Shown: positions 9,664-19,120, counted from the first letter of the stretch. The stretch: 64,000 bases of DNA from Caldithrix sp. (GCA_020722815.1 DYKB01000024.1:16516-80515); one strand, 5' to 3'. Numbers and translations: made by a program. The notes: generated from the sequence alone by a model not told the origin.

Positions 9664-10650
9664 ATGAGTTTTTTTGCTGCTTTTGATTCATTTTTTAAAA
9701 AATATGGCAATTATCTGCTTGTCTTATTTTTTATCATTAGCATGGTTTTAATACTTATTGTTCTTATCGCGATGCCATCGGCGACTGAAAAGCCGCAAAT
9801 GAGTGGTGAGCAGATACGCGAACTGGCGAATAAATTATACGAATGGAAACTGTATCCACAGGCGATCGAGCAGTACCAGTATTATTTAAATTTTTACAGT
9901 GCGGATGCGCAGGAACAGGCCAATATTAATTATGTCATTGGAAATATTTATTTTGACCGGATGCACGATTACGAAGGTGCGCTGACGCATTATGCAAAAG
10001 TGAAATATTATTTTCCGGCGAGCAATTTGATGCCGGACATCAACAAAAAGGTCGTTGCCTGTTTGGAACGACTCCAGCGTACAATGGATGCGAAGCAGAT
10101 GCTCGATGAGTCCACCAGTCTGGATTCCGGTATGGTGCGAAAATCTCTGCCGGGAGAAATTATCGCCAAAGTTGGTGACCGGCGGATTACGCAGGGTGAT
10201 CTGGATTTTGAAATCAGCCAGTTGCCGCCATATATGCAATCTCAATTTACGACGGTGGAAGGAAAGAAAAAATTTCTGCAACAGTACATTTCCACTGAAT
10301 TGTTGTATGAAACAGCCAAACGCGCCGGTCTGGATAAAGTTAAAGAAGTCATCGAAGGTGCATTTCAGGCCAAAAAACAGCTCATGGCTCAGAAATATCT
10401 GGAGCAGGAAATTGCCCGTGAGATGAATATCAAACCCGAGGATGTGGAGCTTTATTATCGGGCGAATAAAGATAAATATACGGAAAAAGACGATAAGGGC
10501 AAAGTTATTCGTGAAAAATCACTGGATGAGGTTCAGCAGCAGGTTGCCCAGGATTTGGTACGTGATAAACAGATGAAAGCTTATGAGGCCCTCATTCAAC
10601 GATTGACGCAGGCGCAATCGGTTGAAATTTATGATGATAAAATTAAATAG
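9664..10650 (+). CDS. Membrane-anchored TPR protein with SurA-N-like (peptidyl-prolyl isomerase chaperone) domain
   Basis: A 328-residue protein. A single uncleaved membrane anchor (about 17-40, YLLVLFFIISMVLILIVLIA) is followed by TPR-like helices (about 50-135). A SurA/PpiC N-terminal-type helical domain follows (about 160-320): it starts IIAKVGDRRITQGDLDFEI, continues YISTELLYETAKRAGLD and ends with a YYRANKDKY segment. No parvulin catalytic domain follows, so it is likely a chaperone rather than an isomerase. Start: AGAGGAT at 9654-9660 supports ATG 9664, whereas the earlier ATG 9607, overlapping the DUF58 stop, has no RBS. It lies inside the Bat operon and presumably helps fold or export its secreted partners. 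Confidence 0.75.
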   Translation: MSFFAAFDSFFKKYGNYLLVLFFIISMVLILIVLIAMPSATEKPQMSGEQIRELANKLYEWKLYPQAIEQYQYYLNFYSADAQEQANINYVIGNIYFDRMHDYEGALTHYAKVKYYFPASNLMPDINKKVVACLERLQRTMDAKQMLDESTSLDSGMVRKSLPGEIIAKVGDRRITQGDLDFEISQLPPYMQSQFTTVEGKKKFLQQYISTELLYETAKRAGLDKVKEVIEGAFQAKKQLMAQKYLEQEIAREMNIKPEDVELYYRANKDKYTEKDDKGKVIREKSLDEVQQQVAQDLVRDKQMKAYEALIQRLTQAQSVEIYDDKIK

Positions 10651-10663
10651 GAAAATAGCGGTG

Positions 10664-11749
10664 ATGAGGCGTTTGAGTAATAATCCTTTTTCTACTGGAT
10701 TGCTGATTTTAATTTGGGGTGTTCTGTCGAATGTGTTTTCGCAAGCAGGTAATATTACGCTCGAAAATAAACTTGATAAATCCACCGTGCGAATTGGCGA
10801 TATTGTCACCTACACGCTTCAGGTCGTACATGATGAAAGCATTGAGGTGGTTCTCCCCGGCCGTGCTTTTGTCATGCTGGATAGTGCGATGCATCTCTTG
10901 CCCGACGATGCTTTGAATATTCGTGATTACCAGAAGTATGATCCCGAGAAGAAAGATGGCAAAATCGTTGAGGGGGTGGAATATATCTTCGCACCATTTC
11001 TGGTGGGGAAGTTTATCATTGCCCCGTTGACCGTGACGTATCGCACGAAAAGTGATTCCACCCTGCAGCGACTGAATACAGAGCCAATTCAGCTCATCGT
11101 TGAGAGCCTGAAGCCAAGCGAAACTGGGGATATTCGTGATATTAAGCCGCAATGGGAGATTGAGCGTAACTGGTGGCTGCTCTGGCGCTGGATTATTTTG
11201 GTTGTCGGAAGCTTGTTACTTCTGGCAGCGATTATTTATATCGTTATTCGGCTGCGTTCCGGAAAAGGAATTTTAAGTGCCTTCGAAAAACCGCCCCGAC
11301 CGCCACATGAAATCGCTCTGGAACGATTGAATGAGTTGTTGAACTCGAACTGGCTGGCTGAAGGCAAGGTAAAAGAATTTTATATTGAGATTTCAGATAT
11401 TATACGCCATTATATCGAAGGACGGTATTTCGTTGAAGCACTTGAAATGACCACGTCCCAGCTCGTTCGAAATCTGGAAGAAGCAAAAATTGAAAAAAAT
11501 AGTATCGATTTAATCCAGAATTTCTTATCCGCGTGTGATCTGGTCAAATTCGCGAAATACATTCCATCGGATTCTGAAAATCAACAGGTGATTGAACAGG
11601 CAAGGGAAATAATCACGCGTACCCAAATTGTATTGGAACCGCCTTCAACAGAGGCGGAACCAACCAAAGCGCAAGCAACACCTGCAGCGGATGCCGCCGC
11701 GCCTGCTACATTGCCTGAACAAAATGAAAGCGTGACTGAAACAAAATAA
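10664..11749 (+). CDS. BatD-like/DUF4381-like membrane protein
   Basis: About 361 residues from ATG 10664. A signal peptide (ending NVFSQAG) is followed by a beta-rich extracytoplasmic domain (about 30-160) and one membrane span with a Trp-rich entry (WWLLWRWIILVVGS, about 169-195). The cytoplasmic helical domain contains EISDIIRHYIEGRYF and FLSACDLVKFAKY, followed by an Ala/Thr/Glu-rich tail. The RHYI...C-DL-KF pattern is shared with the proteins at 6345 and 15494. Start choice is uncertain: upstream ATGs at 10631 and 10634 overlap the previous gene and lack an RBS, while 10664 has a distant AGGA. It is paralogous in layout to BatD but shorter. Confidence 0.72.
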   Translation: MRRLSNNPFSTGLLILIWGVLSNVFSQAGNITLENKLDKSTVRIGDIVTYTLQVVHDESIEVVLPGRAFVMLDSAMHLLPDDALNIRDYQKYDPEKKDGKIVEGVEYIFAPFLVGKFIIAPLTVTYRTKSDSTLQRLNTEPIQLIVESLKPSETGDIRDIKPQWEIERNWWLLWRWIILVVGSLLLLAAIIYIVIRLRSGKGILSAFEKPPRPPHEIALERLNELLNSNWLAEGKVKEFYIEISDIIRHYIEGRYFVEALEMTTSQLVRNLEEAKIEKNSIDLIQNFLSACDLVKFAKYIPSDSENQQVIEQAREIITRTQIVLEPPSTEAEPTKAQATPAADAAAPATLPEQNESVTETK

Positions 11750-11762
11750 TAGGTGTTTTCTC

Positions 11763-12755
11763 ATGGTTCGATTTGCCGATAAAATTTTTTTGATATTGTT
11801 AATTTTCATCCCCTTACTGATTTTTTGGTATATCAGACGTTTTCGCCGATCATCGGGAACCATTCGTTTTTCTAATTTGGGTATTGTAAAATCGGTTCGC
11901 GAATCAATTAAACCAAAATTGCGCCATCTCCTTTTTGTATTAAGATTGGCCACAATTGCTTTTATCATTATTGCGCTGGCGCGTCCTCAATCCGGCCAGA
12001 CTGAAGAGGAGCTGATTACCGAAGGAATCGATATTATTCTCGCAATGGATATTTCCACCAGTATGCGGGCGGAAGATTTCAAGCCAAAAAATCGTTTGGA
12101 AGCGGCCAAGGTGGTCGCGAAGGATTTTATTCAGGGACGAAGCAATGATCGAATTGGGTTGGTGGTTTTTGCTGGCAAAAGTTTTACCCAATGTCCCTTA
12201 ACGCTGGATTATGGTATCCTGTTAAATTTTTTGGATCAAATTGAAATCGGAATGATTGAGGACGGTACCGCCATTGGAATGGGCCTGGCAAATTCGATTA
12301 ATCGATTGCGTGAAAGTAAAGCCAAAAGTAAAGTAATTATTTTGTTAACAGATGGAATCAATAATCGGGGTGAAATTGATCCGGTGACTGCGGCTAAAAT
12401 CGCAAAAACAATGGGTATTCGAATTTATACGATTGGGGCCGGTACGCGTGGTGAGGCCCTCTATCCACTGGATGATCCGCTTTTTGGACGAAGATATGTG
12501 CACATGCCGGTCGAGATTGATGAAGAAACACTTACACAAATCGCTGATTTGACCAGTGGTAAATATTTTCGCGCGACAGATCGTCAAAGCCTTGAAAAAA
12601 TTTATGCTGAAATTGGTGAAATGGAAAAAACGAAAATTGAAGTTAAATCTTTCACCCGGTACAGTGAACTTTTTCCACCGTATTTGACATTAGCACTTTT
12701 ATGCTTTTTGATTGAAATCTTACTGGCCAATACAGTGTTTCGCAAAATTCCATAA
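11763..12755 (+). CDS. batA: VWA-domain membrane protein BatA
   Basis: A 330-residue protein with the BatA layout. Two N-terminal membrane spans (about 8-24 and 58-76, the second ending IALARPQ) are followed by a von Willebrand A domain beginning DIILAMDIS. The MIDAS residues D96, S98 and S100 (DISTS) are intact, as are a later Thr region and the TDG motif in LLTDGINN. A C-terminal span (about 303-325) anchors the domain in the inner membrane with the VWA domain on the periplasmic side. It starts 13 bp after the previous stop. The family is linked to aerotolerance and envelope stress in Bacteroides; the molecular activity is not settled. Confidence 0.93.
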   Translation: MVRFADKIFLILLIFIPLLIFWYIRRFRRSSGTIRFSNLGIVKSVRESIKPKLRHLLFVLRLATIAFIIIALARPQSGQTEEELITEGIDIILAMDISTSMRAEDFKPKNRLEAAKVVAKDFIQGRSNDRIGLVVFAGKSFTQCPLTLDYGILLNFLDQIEIGMIEDGTAIGMGLANSINRLRESKAKSKVIILLTDGINNRGEIDPVTAAKIAKTMGIRIYTIGAGTRGEALYPLDDPLFGRRYVHMPVEIDEETLTQIADLTSGKYFRATDRQSLEKIYAEIGEMEKTKIEVKSFTRYSELFPPYLTLALLCFLIEILLANTVFRKIP

Positions 12756-13252
12756 GCTGATGGAGGTTTGCAAAAGCCTGATTCGGTTCGCAATTCGTGT
12801 ATTTAAGACAGACAGGATGACAGGATGTTCTGGATTAGCGAATCGATTAAATGAGAATGGATCGACAAAATATGAACAGAAAAATTCCAGTCAATCCTGA
12901 AAATTCAGTTATCTGTCGCATTCGACAGTCTAATAACTGGTTCCAAATATTGACGAGATCACGCGAAAAAGACTTTAACCACTAATTTCACGTATCCCTT
13001 CGATAAAGGATGGTAAAATCTACCCTTTCAAAGGTTTAAAACCTTTGAAAGGGTGTACGACCATGTTTTATTGAGTGGATACAATTTCACAAATTAAACG
13101 AATTGTTTTTATTGAACTTAAGCCGCTTTAAATTCGTGAAATTAGTGTAATTCGCGGTTTTTAAACGGAACTCATTTATTAAACATCAAAATTATAATTT
13201 CAGATTTTATCAATCATCAATATTGAGATGCCAATAAAACAGGTTTTTAGAG
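12756..13252. other. Gene-free spacer inside the Bat operon
   Basis: About 500 bp with no convincing coding frame between batA and the second VWA gene. It holds a composite inverted repeat at 12980-13147 with a central palindrome at 13022-13054, and a short direct repeat GACAGGAT at about 12810-12826. No clear promoter or terminator was recognised; the genes on both sides run in the same direction. Confidence 0.6.
12980..13147. repeat. Composite MITE-like repeat with nested palindrome
   Basis: A perfect 13-bp inverted pair CACTAATTTCACG (12980-12992) / CGTGAAATTAGTG (13135-13147) encloses about 142 bp. At its centre is a 33-nt near-perfect palindrome (13022-13054) whose half is ACCCTTTCAAAGGTTT. 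No T run follows the palindrome, so a simple terminator is unlikely. Confidence 0.65.
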
Positions 13253-14662
13253 ATGAAAAACAGCTCAACGAAAATAAAAGCAATTATTGTCTTTATCCTC
13301 AGCCTTTTGCTGATTATATTAGCAATTTTACCAATTTTGTTCTTTTTTGCTTTGCAGGAAATGACCACCGAACTGGTTAAACAGATTGGAATTTTAAAAA
13401 TTCTGACCTTTTATCTCTTTTTGGGAATGCTTTCAATCGTCATCTGGATTCTTTCTCATGAAGTTCTGGAGATGAAAGACGGTTCCGAAAAACCGGGCTA
13501 CCCGCACGGTTTTGCCTTTTTTGCCAAAATTGTGAGTATGTTTTTTACGACAATTATTGTGACAATCCAAGTGCTTTTTTTACTCGGAACCGTGATTGTC
13601 TATTTCGGTAATTATCTATTTGGCATCGATTTTGGAAATGTACGTTTATTTAATGAAAACAATTGGTTATTGCATCTCCTGCATGTGATTTTTTTAGGTT
13701 TAATTGTTTTTTTTATCTACTCTTTCAAAAGAAAAAGAAAAATTCTGGAGAAATTTGGCTCGCTGGAATTAATTAAGGTGTTAACCGCGACTGTTAATCA
13801 GAAAGCGCAGATATTTAAAGCGATTTTATTAATTATCATTTTTTTCTACCTGGTTGTTGCCTGGGCCCGGCCGCAATTGGGAACCAAGCTGGAGATGGTG
13901 AAGCGTGAAGGGGTTGATATTATTATCGCAATGGATGTATCCTATTCGATGATGGCGGAAGATATTACCCCCAATCGTTTGGAAAAAGCAAAACATGAGG
14001 TCGCGAATTTTATTGATAAATTAAAAGGTGACCGGATCGGTTTTATTGCCTTTGCCGGCATCCCATTCGTTCAATGCCCGTTAACACTCGATTATGGGGC
14101 TGCTAAAATTTTCCTGGATGTCATGTCGCCGGAAATCATTCCAGAGCCTGGAACTGCCATTGGCCAAGCTATTGAAGCGGCAATTAAAGCTTTTGAACAG
14201 ACGGAACGAAAACATAAAGTTTTAGTAATTATAACCGATGGGGAAGACCATGGCGGTGAACCGGTTGAAATCGCCAAAAAGGCCGAAGCCGAAGGAATTG
14301 TGATCTACACGGTTGGAATTGGAAGTCCTGCCGGGGTTCCCATTCCGGTTTATGGTTCTGGTGGTGGTTTACAAGGGTATAAAAAAGATCGGGAAGGGAA
14401 TGAGGTAATCACGAAGCTGGATGAAGTGACGCTGGAGAAAATCGCGTTGGAAACGAATGGCAAGTATTTCCGAGCCAGTACCGGTGAAGTCGAACTGGAT
14501 AAAATTTATGACGAGATTTCGCAGATGGAAAAAAAAGAATTAGCCGCTAAGAAATTCTCTCAATATGAAGATAGATTTCAATATATATTAATCTTTGCCT
14601 TGTTTTTATTAATCATTGAAATTTTTATTCCTGAACGACGTGTACGAAAGTTACTATCTTAA
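13253..14662 (+). CDS. batB: VWA-domain membrane protein BatB (enlarged N-terminus)
   Basis: A 469-residue protein. The N-terminal half has about five membrane spans, longer than the usual two, then ARPQLGTKLE and a VWA domain with intact MIDAS D228, S230 and S232 (DVSYS) and the later ITDGEDHGG motif. A C-terminal span (about 445-462) closes the protein. The VWA domain is clearly paralogous to BatA (shared QCPLTLDYG and GKYFRA segments). It sits immediately upstream of the TPR gene batC, the order seen in characterised Bat operons. The extra N-terminal spans are unusual and could be a fused membrane module. Confidence 0.9.
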   Translation: MKNSSTKIKAIIVFILSLLLIILAILPILFFFALQEMTTELVKQIGILKILTFYLFLGMLSIVIWILSHEVLEMKDGSEKPGYPHGFAFFAKIVSMFFTTIIVTIQVLFLLGTVIVYFGNYLFGIDFGNVRLFNENNWLLHLLHVIFLGLIVFFIYSFKRKRKILEKFGSLELIKVLTATVNQKAQIFKAILLIIIFFYLVVAWARPQLGTKLEMVKREGVDIIIAMDVSYSMMAEDITPNRLEKAKHEVANFIDKLKGDRIGFIAFAGIPFVQCPLTLDYGAAKIFLDVMSPEIIPEPGTAIGQAIEAAIKAFEQTERKHKVLVIITDGEDHGGEPVEIAKKAEAEGIVIYTVGIGSPAGVPIPVYGSGGGLQGYKKDREGNEVITKLDEVTLEKIALETNGKYFRASTGEVELDKIYDEISQMEKKELAAKKFSQYEDRFQYILIFALFLLIIEIFIPERRVRKLLS

Positions 14663-14680
14663 ATGAGGAAAGGAATGTCA

Positions 14681-15442
14681 ATGAAGAAGCTTTATGTCGT
14701 TATCGGATTTTTTTTACTTCCATATTTATTGTATGCACAGGCTGGTCGCGAGAAGGTGATGGCAGGTAATAAATTGTTTCAGCAAGAAAAGTTCGATGCT
14801 GCGAGCAGTCAATATCATGATGCCTTGCTGGAAGCACCTGAATCACCGGTCATTCAATATAATATCGCCGGAACTGAATATAAAACTGGAAAATTCCAGG
14901 AAGCACTGGAAAATTACGCCAAATCTCTGTCACCACGATTAGCAGAAAGACGAAAACCAGAAGAAGAACGGCTGCTACGATCCAAAATTCATTATAATCG
15001 GGGGAATGCGCTTTATCGACTGAATAAATATCCGGAAGCTATTCAGGAATATACTGAAGCGCTTAAACTTAATCCGGAGGATGAGGATGCCAAATACAAT
15101 CTGGAGTTTGTGCGTAATAAACTTAAGGATGAAGCGCAAAAGCAACCTCAGGATCAGAATCAACAACAGCAGCAGCAACAACAACAGCAACAGCAACAGC
15201 AACCGAATCAGCAAGAGGATAAAAAAGATCAGGAAAATCAGGAAGCTCAACAAAAACAGGAACAGCAGGAACAGGAACAACAAAACCAGGAGCAGCAACA
15301 ACCTCAGCCACAAAAAGAAGGTGAGATATCCAAAGAAGATGCTGAACGAATTCTGGATGCCTTGAAAGAGGATGAAAAACAGGAGCAGGAGAAACGTCAG
15401 AAAGCGGCGCAGGGGCGTGTGCGTGTGCTCAAAGATTGGTAG
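14681..15442 (+). CDS. batC: TPR protein BatC with poly-Gln/Glu tail
   Basis: A 253-residue protein. A signal peptide (about 1-20, ending LLYAQAG) is followed by TPR units (about 25-145), the last ending in NPEDEDAKYNLEFVRNKL, a typical BatC segment. The Gln-rich low-complexity tail (about 150-215) is encoded by a CAG/CAA tract at 15164-15202. A charged helical end ends in VRVLKDW. Start: GAGGAAAGGA at 14665-14674 best serves ATG 14681, which also gives a clean signal peptide; ATGs at 14663 and 14675 lie too close or upstream. It abuts batB. TPR proteins of this operon are thought to assemble a periplasmic Bat complex. Confidence 0.88.
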   Translation: MKKLYVVIGFFLLPYLLYAQAGREKVMAGNKLFQQEKFDAASSQYHDALLEAPESPVIQYNIAGTEYKTGKFQEALENYAKSLSPRLAERRKPEEERLLRSKIHYNRGNALYRLNKYPEAIQEYTEALKLNPEDEDAKYNLEFVRNKLKDEAQKQPQDQNQQQQQQQQQQQQQQPNQQEDKKDQENQEAQQKQEQQEQEQQNQEQQQPQPQKEGEISKEDAERILDALKEDEKQEQEKRQKAAQGRVRVLKDW

Positions 15443-15493
15443 AGTAAGTGATAACCCAAAAGCGATTTTAGATTTTTATGTGAGATAATTCGT

Positions 15494-17353
15494 ATGAATA
15501 TAAAAAGAATTTTGATAAAGAGTTGGATTCTAAATTTTACGATTTTGCTTTTTCTGTCAAAGTTTCTACATGCAGCCGATTATCACGTTGAAGCTTCGAT
15601 TGATCGGTCTCAGGTCGCTGTAAACCAGGGATTTGTCATCACCCTTGAAGTGACAGGCGAAGGAACAACTCAGGTAAATTTTCAACCTGAATTTCCAGCA
15701 AGCATGGATAAATTTTGCCAATTAATCGGACGAGGCGGCGAATCCTCAAATTTTCAGATCATTAATAATAAAGTATCGTTTTCCAAATCCATTCAATATA
15801 CTTTTCAGGCACGGGAAATTGGAAAATTTCAGATTGATCCGATTATTGTAAAAATCGGGAATCAAACATTTCAATCCAATCCTTTTCAAATTGAAATCGT
15901 GAAAGCGGGCACACCGCAATCGCCAGCAACAGGTAGTACCCCAACAACGCCGGGGGCGGAATCGAGCACTGGTGGATTGGAGGAAAATCTCTTTCTAAAA
16001 GCCATCGTGAATAAACGAACCGTCTATCAAAATGAACCTGTGATTGTAACCTATAAGATTTACACGCGCGTAACTGTTGCCAGCTACAATCTTGAAAAGC
16101 TGCCGAATACCACCGGATTTTGGCAGGAAGAATTTGAGATGCCCCAGCAACCACGTTTATTCACCGAAGTTATCAATGGTCGAAAATATCAGGTTGCTGA
16201 AATCCGAAAAGTCGCCCTCTTTCCCACCGAGATTGGCAAAAAGACCCTGGAACCCCTGGCCCTGAATTGTGAAGTTCGTGTTCAGGCGCGACGTCGGCCA
16301 ACCAGTATTTTTGACAGCTTTTTTGATGATCCCTTCTTTGGCCGGACGCAACAGGTGACCATCGCCAATGATCCGGTCACCATTAATGTACTGCCGTTGC
16401 CCCAGGAAAATAAACCAAAAAACTTTTCAGGAATTGTTGGCCGTTTTAATCTCTCTGTGACGGCTGATAAAAATGAAGTTGAGGCGAATGAAGCGATTAA
16501 GTTGAAGGCTCGTCTCACGGGAGAGGGCAATATTCGACTTTTGCCCAATCCGGTAATCGACCTACCCGAAGATTTCGAAAAATATGGCCCAACGACCAGT
16601 GAAAAAATTAATCGGGAGAACAATCGAATTTCCGGTTCTAAATCTTTTGAATATGTTTTAATTCCCCGACAGGCTGGGAATCGCACCATCAAAGGGATTT
16701 CACTTTCCTATTTTGATCTCGATTCAAAATCGTATCAAATTTTACAAACTCCTGACATACAAATCAATATCAAAAAAGGGAAAAAAGATTTTGTATCCAT
16801 GGGCCCTGGATTTTCGCGGGAAGAGATTAAAATTTTAGGGAAAGATATTCGCTATATCCAGCAGACAATGCCTGAATTTTCCATGATTGGGAAATACTTC
16901 TATCAATCACCTGAATTTTTAATTTTATTCTTTTCACCGTTGTTAGTCATGATAGGCGCAATTTATTATCGGCGTCGAATGGAGGTCTTTAGCGAAAATG
17001 TCGCTTATGCCCGTTCCCGACGCGCCAGTCGGATTGCTACCGATCGTCTAAAAAATGCCCGAAAACTTTTAGCTGAAAATACGCAAAAAGAATTTTATGC
17101 TGAAATTTCCCGGGCGATTATGAGCTTCGTTGCCAATAAATTGAATCTGGATGAGGCGGGAATTATGACCGGTGAAGTTCAAAATCTGTTACGAAATAAA
17201 AAAGTCAATGAAACCACGGTTCAACAGTATCTGGATTGTCTCCAAACCTGTGATTTTCAGCGGTTTGCACCCTCGAATGCCAGTTTGGAAGAAATGAAAA
17301 AATTTTATAATGAAGCCAAAAATGTGATTACAAATTTACAGAAAGCATTATAA
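15494..17353 (+). CDS. batD: BatD oxygen-tolerance family protein
   Basis: A 619-residue protein. A signal peptide (about 1-28, ending FLHAADYHVEA) is followed by several Ig-like beta domains typical of BatD, the first beginning ASIDRSQVAVNQGFVITLEV. There is a Pro/Thr-rich linker at about 137-160 and further Ig-like repeats with KAIVNKRTVYQNEPV and VTADKNEVEANEAI. One membrane span (about 474-493, ILFFSPLLVMIGAIYY) is followed by a cytoplasmic helical domain with FYAEISRAIMSFV and CLQTCDFQRFAPS. The tail matches those of the proteins at 6345 and 10664. It belongs to the Bat operon, 51 bp after batC, and probably forms the periplasmic scaffold for the VWA proteins. Confidence 0.92.
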   Translation: MNIKRILIKSWILNFTILLFLSKFLHAADYHVEASIDRSQVAVNQGFVITLEVTGEGTTQVNFQPEFPASMDKFCQLIGRGGESSNFQIINNKVSFSKSIQYTFQAREIGKFQIDPIIVKIGNQTFQSNPFQIEIVKAGTPQSPATGSTPTTPGAESSTGGLEENLFLKAIVNKRTVYQNEPVIVTYKIYTRVTVASYNLEKLPNTTGFWQEEFEMPQQPRLFTEVINGRKYQVAEIRKVALFPTEIGKKTLEPLALNCEVRVQARRRPTSIFDSFFDDPFFGRTQQVTIANDPVTINVLPLPQENKPKNFSGIVGRFNLSVTADKNEVEANEAIKLKARLTGEGNIRLLPNPVIDLPEDFEKYGPTTSEKINRENNRISGSKSFEYVLIPRQAGNRTIKGISLSYFDLDSKSYQILQTPDIQINIKKGKKDFVSMGPGFSREEIKILGKDIRYIQQTMPEFSMIGKYFYQSPEFLILFFSPLLVMIGAIYYRRRMEVFSENVAYARSRRASRIATDRLKNARKLLAENTQKEFYAEISRAIMSFVANKLNLDEAGIMTGEVQNLLRNKKVNETTVQQYLDCLQTCDFQRFAPSNASLEEMKKFYNEAKNVITNLQKAL

Positions 17354-17409
17354 TTTTTACAAAAATTATCATCTATGATAATAGCAGATTTTAATTAAGG
17401 CCAGAAATT

Positions 17410-18213
17410 ATGCAAAAAGGTTTTTTAAAGCATTCGACGTTCATTTTAATGATATTGATGTCATTACCTTTGTCAACGCTTTTCCCGGTTAATGATCATG
17501 AACAGTTGTTCTTAACTGGCAATCAGTACTATCAACAAGAAAATTACGATGAAGCAATTGCCAGCTATGAAACTATCTTGACCAGTGGATACGAAAGTTG
17601 GGAATTATATTTTAATCTTGGCAATGCGTATTTTCGCTCAGGACGGGCTGGTAAAGCTATTCTGAATTATGAGCGTGCCCGAAGACTGGCGCCACTCAAT
17701 TCCGATATTCGCCATAATCTGGAGATTGCGAATCTATCCATCGCCGATAAAATCGAAGTCCCGCCAAAATTTTTTTTGATAGAAATCGGAAATGCGGTTG
17801 TCGAATCGCTGGGCTTGAAACTCAATCTCAACGAACTGACGAAATATGTGTTGCTGGTTTATTTAATTTTGATGTTTTTGATTATTGCCAGAATTCTAGT
17901 CGTGAAACCCGAAATTCGACGGATACTTTTTTATTTTATTATCCCGATTTTTATCCTGCTGATTTTAATAGTGATTACACTGCAAGTTGAAATTTACACG
18001 AACAAGAAAAATGTCGAAGCAATTCTCATCGCCAGTGAAGTGGATGTTTATGGCGCACCTGAAGAGAATTCCACCCTTTTATTCTCTTTACATGAAGGCG
18101 TCAAAATCCGTATCCAGAACAACCTGGATAAAGATAACGCCAGGTGGTTAGAAATTCAATTATCAGATGGAAAGACCGGATGGGTTCGGGATACCGGTTT
18201 TGAAAAGATTTAA
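17410..18213 (+). CDS. batE: BatE-type protein: TPR, two membrane spans and SH3-like domain
   Basis: A 267-residue protein. A signal peptide is followed by TPR repeats (about 30-110, including NQYYQQENYDEAIASYE and YFNLGNAYFRSGRAGKAI). Two hydrophobic helices (about 143-163 and 173-196) separate the TPRs from a C-terminal bacterial SH3-like domain (about 203-267, e.g. SEVDVYGAPEENS and GKTGWVRDTGFEKI). This is the classical BatE arrangement and the gene follows batD by 56 bp. The spacer holds a short perfect palindrome at 17365-17382 without a T run. It is probably the last core Bat gene. Confidence 0.88.
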   Translation: MQKGFLKHSTFILMILMSLPLSTLFPVNDHEQLFLTGNQYYQQENYDEAIASYETILTSGYESWELYFNLGNAYFRSGRAGKAILNYERARRLAPLNSDIRHNLEIANLSIADKIEVPPKFFLIEIGNAVVESLGLKLNLNELTKYVLLVYLILMFLIIARILVVKPEIRRILFYFIIPIFILLILIVITLQVEIYTNKKNVEAILIASEVDVYGAPEENSTLLFSLHEGVKIRIQNNLDKDNARWLEIQLSDGKTGWVRDTGFEKI

Positions 18214-18361
18214 GCGATTGTGGGGGAATGTTGTTTGATTTCGCATGAAATTTTCAATCAGAATGGTTTATTTTCTAAAACCGGATAAATTTGACTTGAG
18301 GAAGCAGCGCGTTTGTACTAAATTTATTAATTTTTTCGATGAATAAATGAGGCGATGACCT

Positions 18362-18976
18362 GTGTATCGACCGAAAGAATTGGATTATCGAAAACGAATG
18401 GAGTTAGGTTATATCCTCACCTTAATTATCATCATCCTCATCTTCATGTTCAATAAAAGATTTGAAGTTCCTGCTTCTCGTCCCCAATATGTTGATTTAA
18501 CGCAAAATTTTCAAGTCGAAACAATTCCGGCAACCCGTCAGGGACGTCCACAACAGCGACCTGAACGACCGGAAGTGATTATTCCGATGGATGACGCTGT
18601 TCCAATAGAAGATGAGGTTATTGAAGCTTTTGATTTTTCAGACGTTATCGGAGAGGGAACCGGTGTGCAGGTGGGTGAAGAACTGGCTATCGAAATTTTA
18701 CCCCGTCCGATAGCTGAGGTTTTCCCCGAATATCCGGAAGAAGATTTAAAAAACCGGGTTCAGGGTATTGTGACCCTCCAGCTCTTCATCAATGAAAAAG
18801 GAATTGTTGAAGAAGTCGTCTTGTTGGAAAACACAACCGGGAGCGAACGTTGCGTGGCTGCAGCAAAGAAAGCCGCTCTTAAAAATCGTTTTGCTCCTGC
18901 ACGCCAGAAAGGAAAACCAATTGCGCTCTGGATAAAGAAATCCTATACATTTTCGACACCAACGCAACAAGAGTGA
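18362..18976 (+). CDS. TonB-family energy transducer
   Basis: A 204-residue protein starting at GTG 18362, preceded by GAGG at 18348. A single N-terminal membrane span (about 17-30, ILTLIIIILIFMF) is followed by a Pro/Glu-rich periplasmic stretch and a TonB C-terminal domain (about 115-204). That domain contains FPEYPEEDLKNRVQGIVTL, FINEKGIVEEV and a cluster ending in RFAPARQKGKPIALWI. It would couple the proton motive force, through ExbB/ExbD, to outer-membrane partners. The nearest ExbB/ExbD-like genes are those at 28037-30820, so this TonB could serve that locus as well as others. Confidence 0.88.
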   Translation: MYRPKELDYRKRMELGYILTLIIIILIFMFNKRFEVPASRPQYVDLTQNFQVETIPATRQGRPQQRPERPEVIIPMDDAVPIEDEVIEAFDFSDVIGEGTGVQVGEELAIEILPRPIAEVFPEYPEEDLKNRVQGIVTLQLFINEKGIVEEVVLLENTTGSERCVAAAKKAALKNRFAPARQKGKPIALWIKKSYTFSTPTQQE

Positions 18977-19120
18977 AAATGGAATGCTGCTGACATTCAC
19001 CGACCTGAAATTGCTAAAAAGTAGTTTCCGTTTTTGACGTGTCGAAAGTGAGGTGTTGACATGGCACTAAAGGTGCGCAGGAATTCAGCTATCATTGGAT
19101 TAAATTTTCCGGTTAAGGAA

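Noticed and set aside
12810..12830. GACAGGAT direct repeat as a CRISPR or tandem array
   Set aside because: Only two short units; no spacer periodicity and no cas genes in the window.
15164..15202. CAG/CAA trinucleotide repeat
   Set aside because: It encodes the Gln-rich tail of BatC; not an independent repeat or CRISPR.
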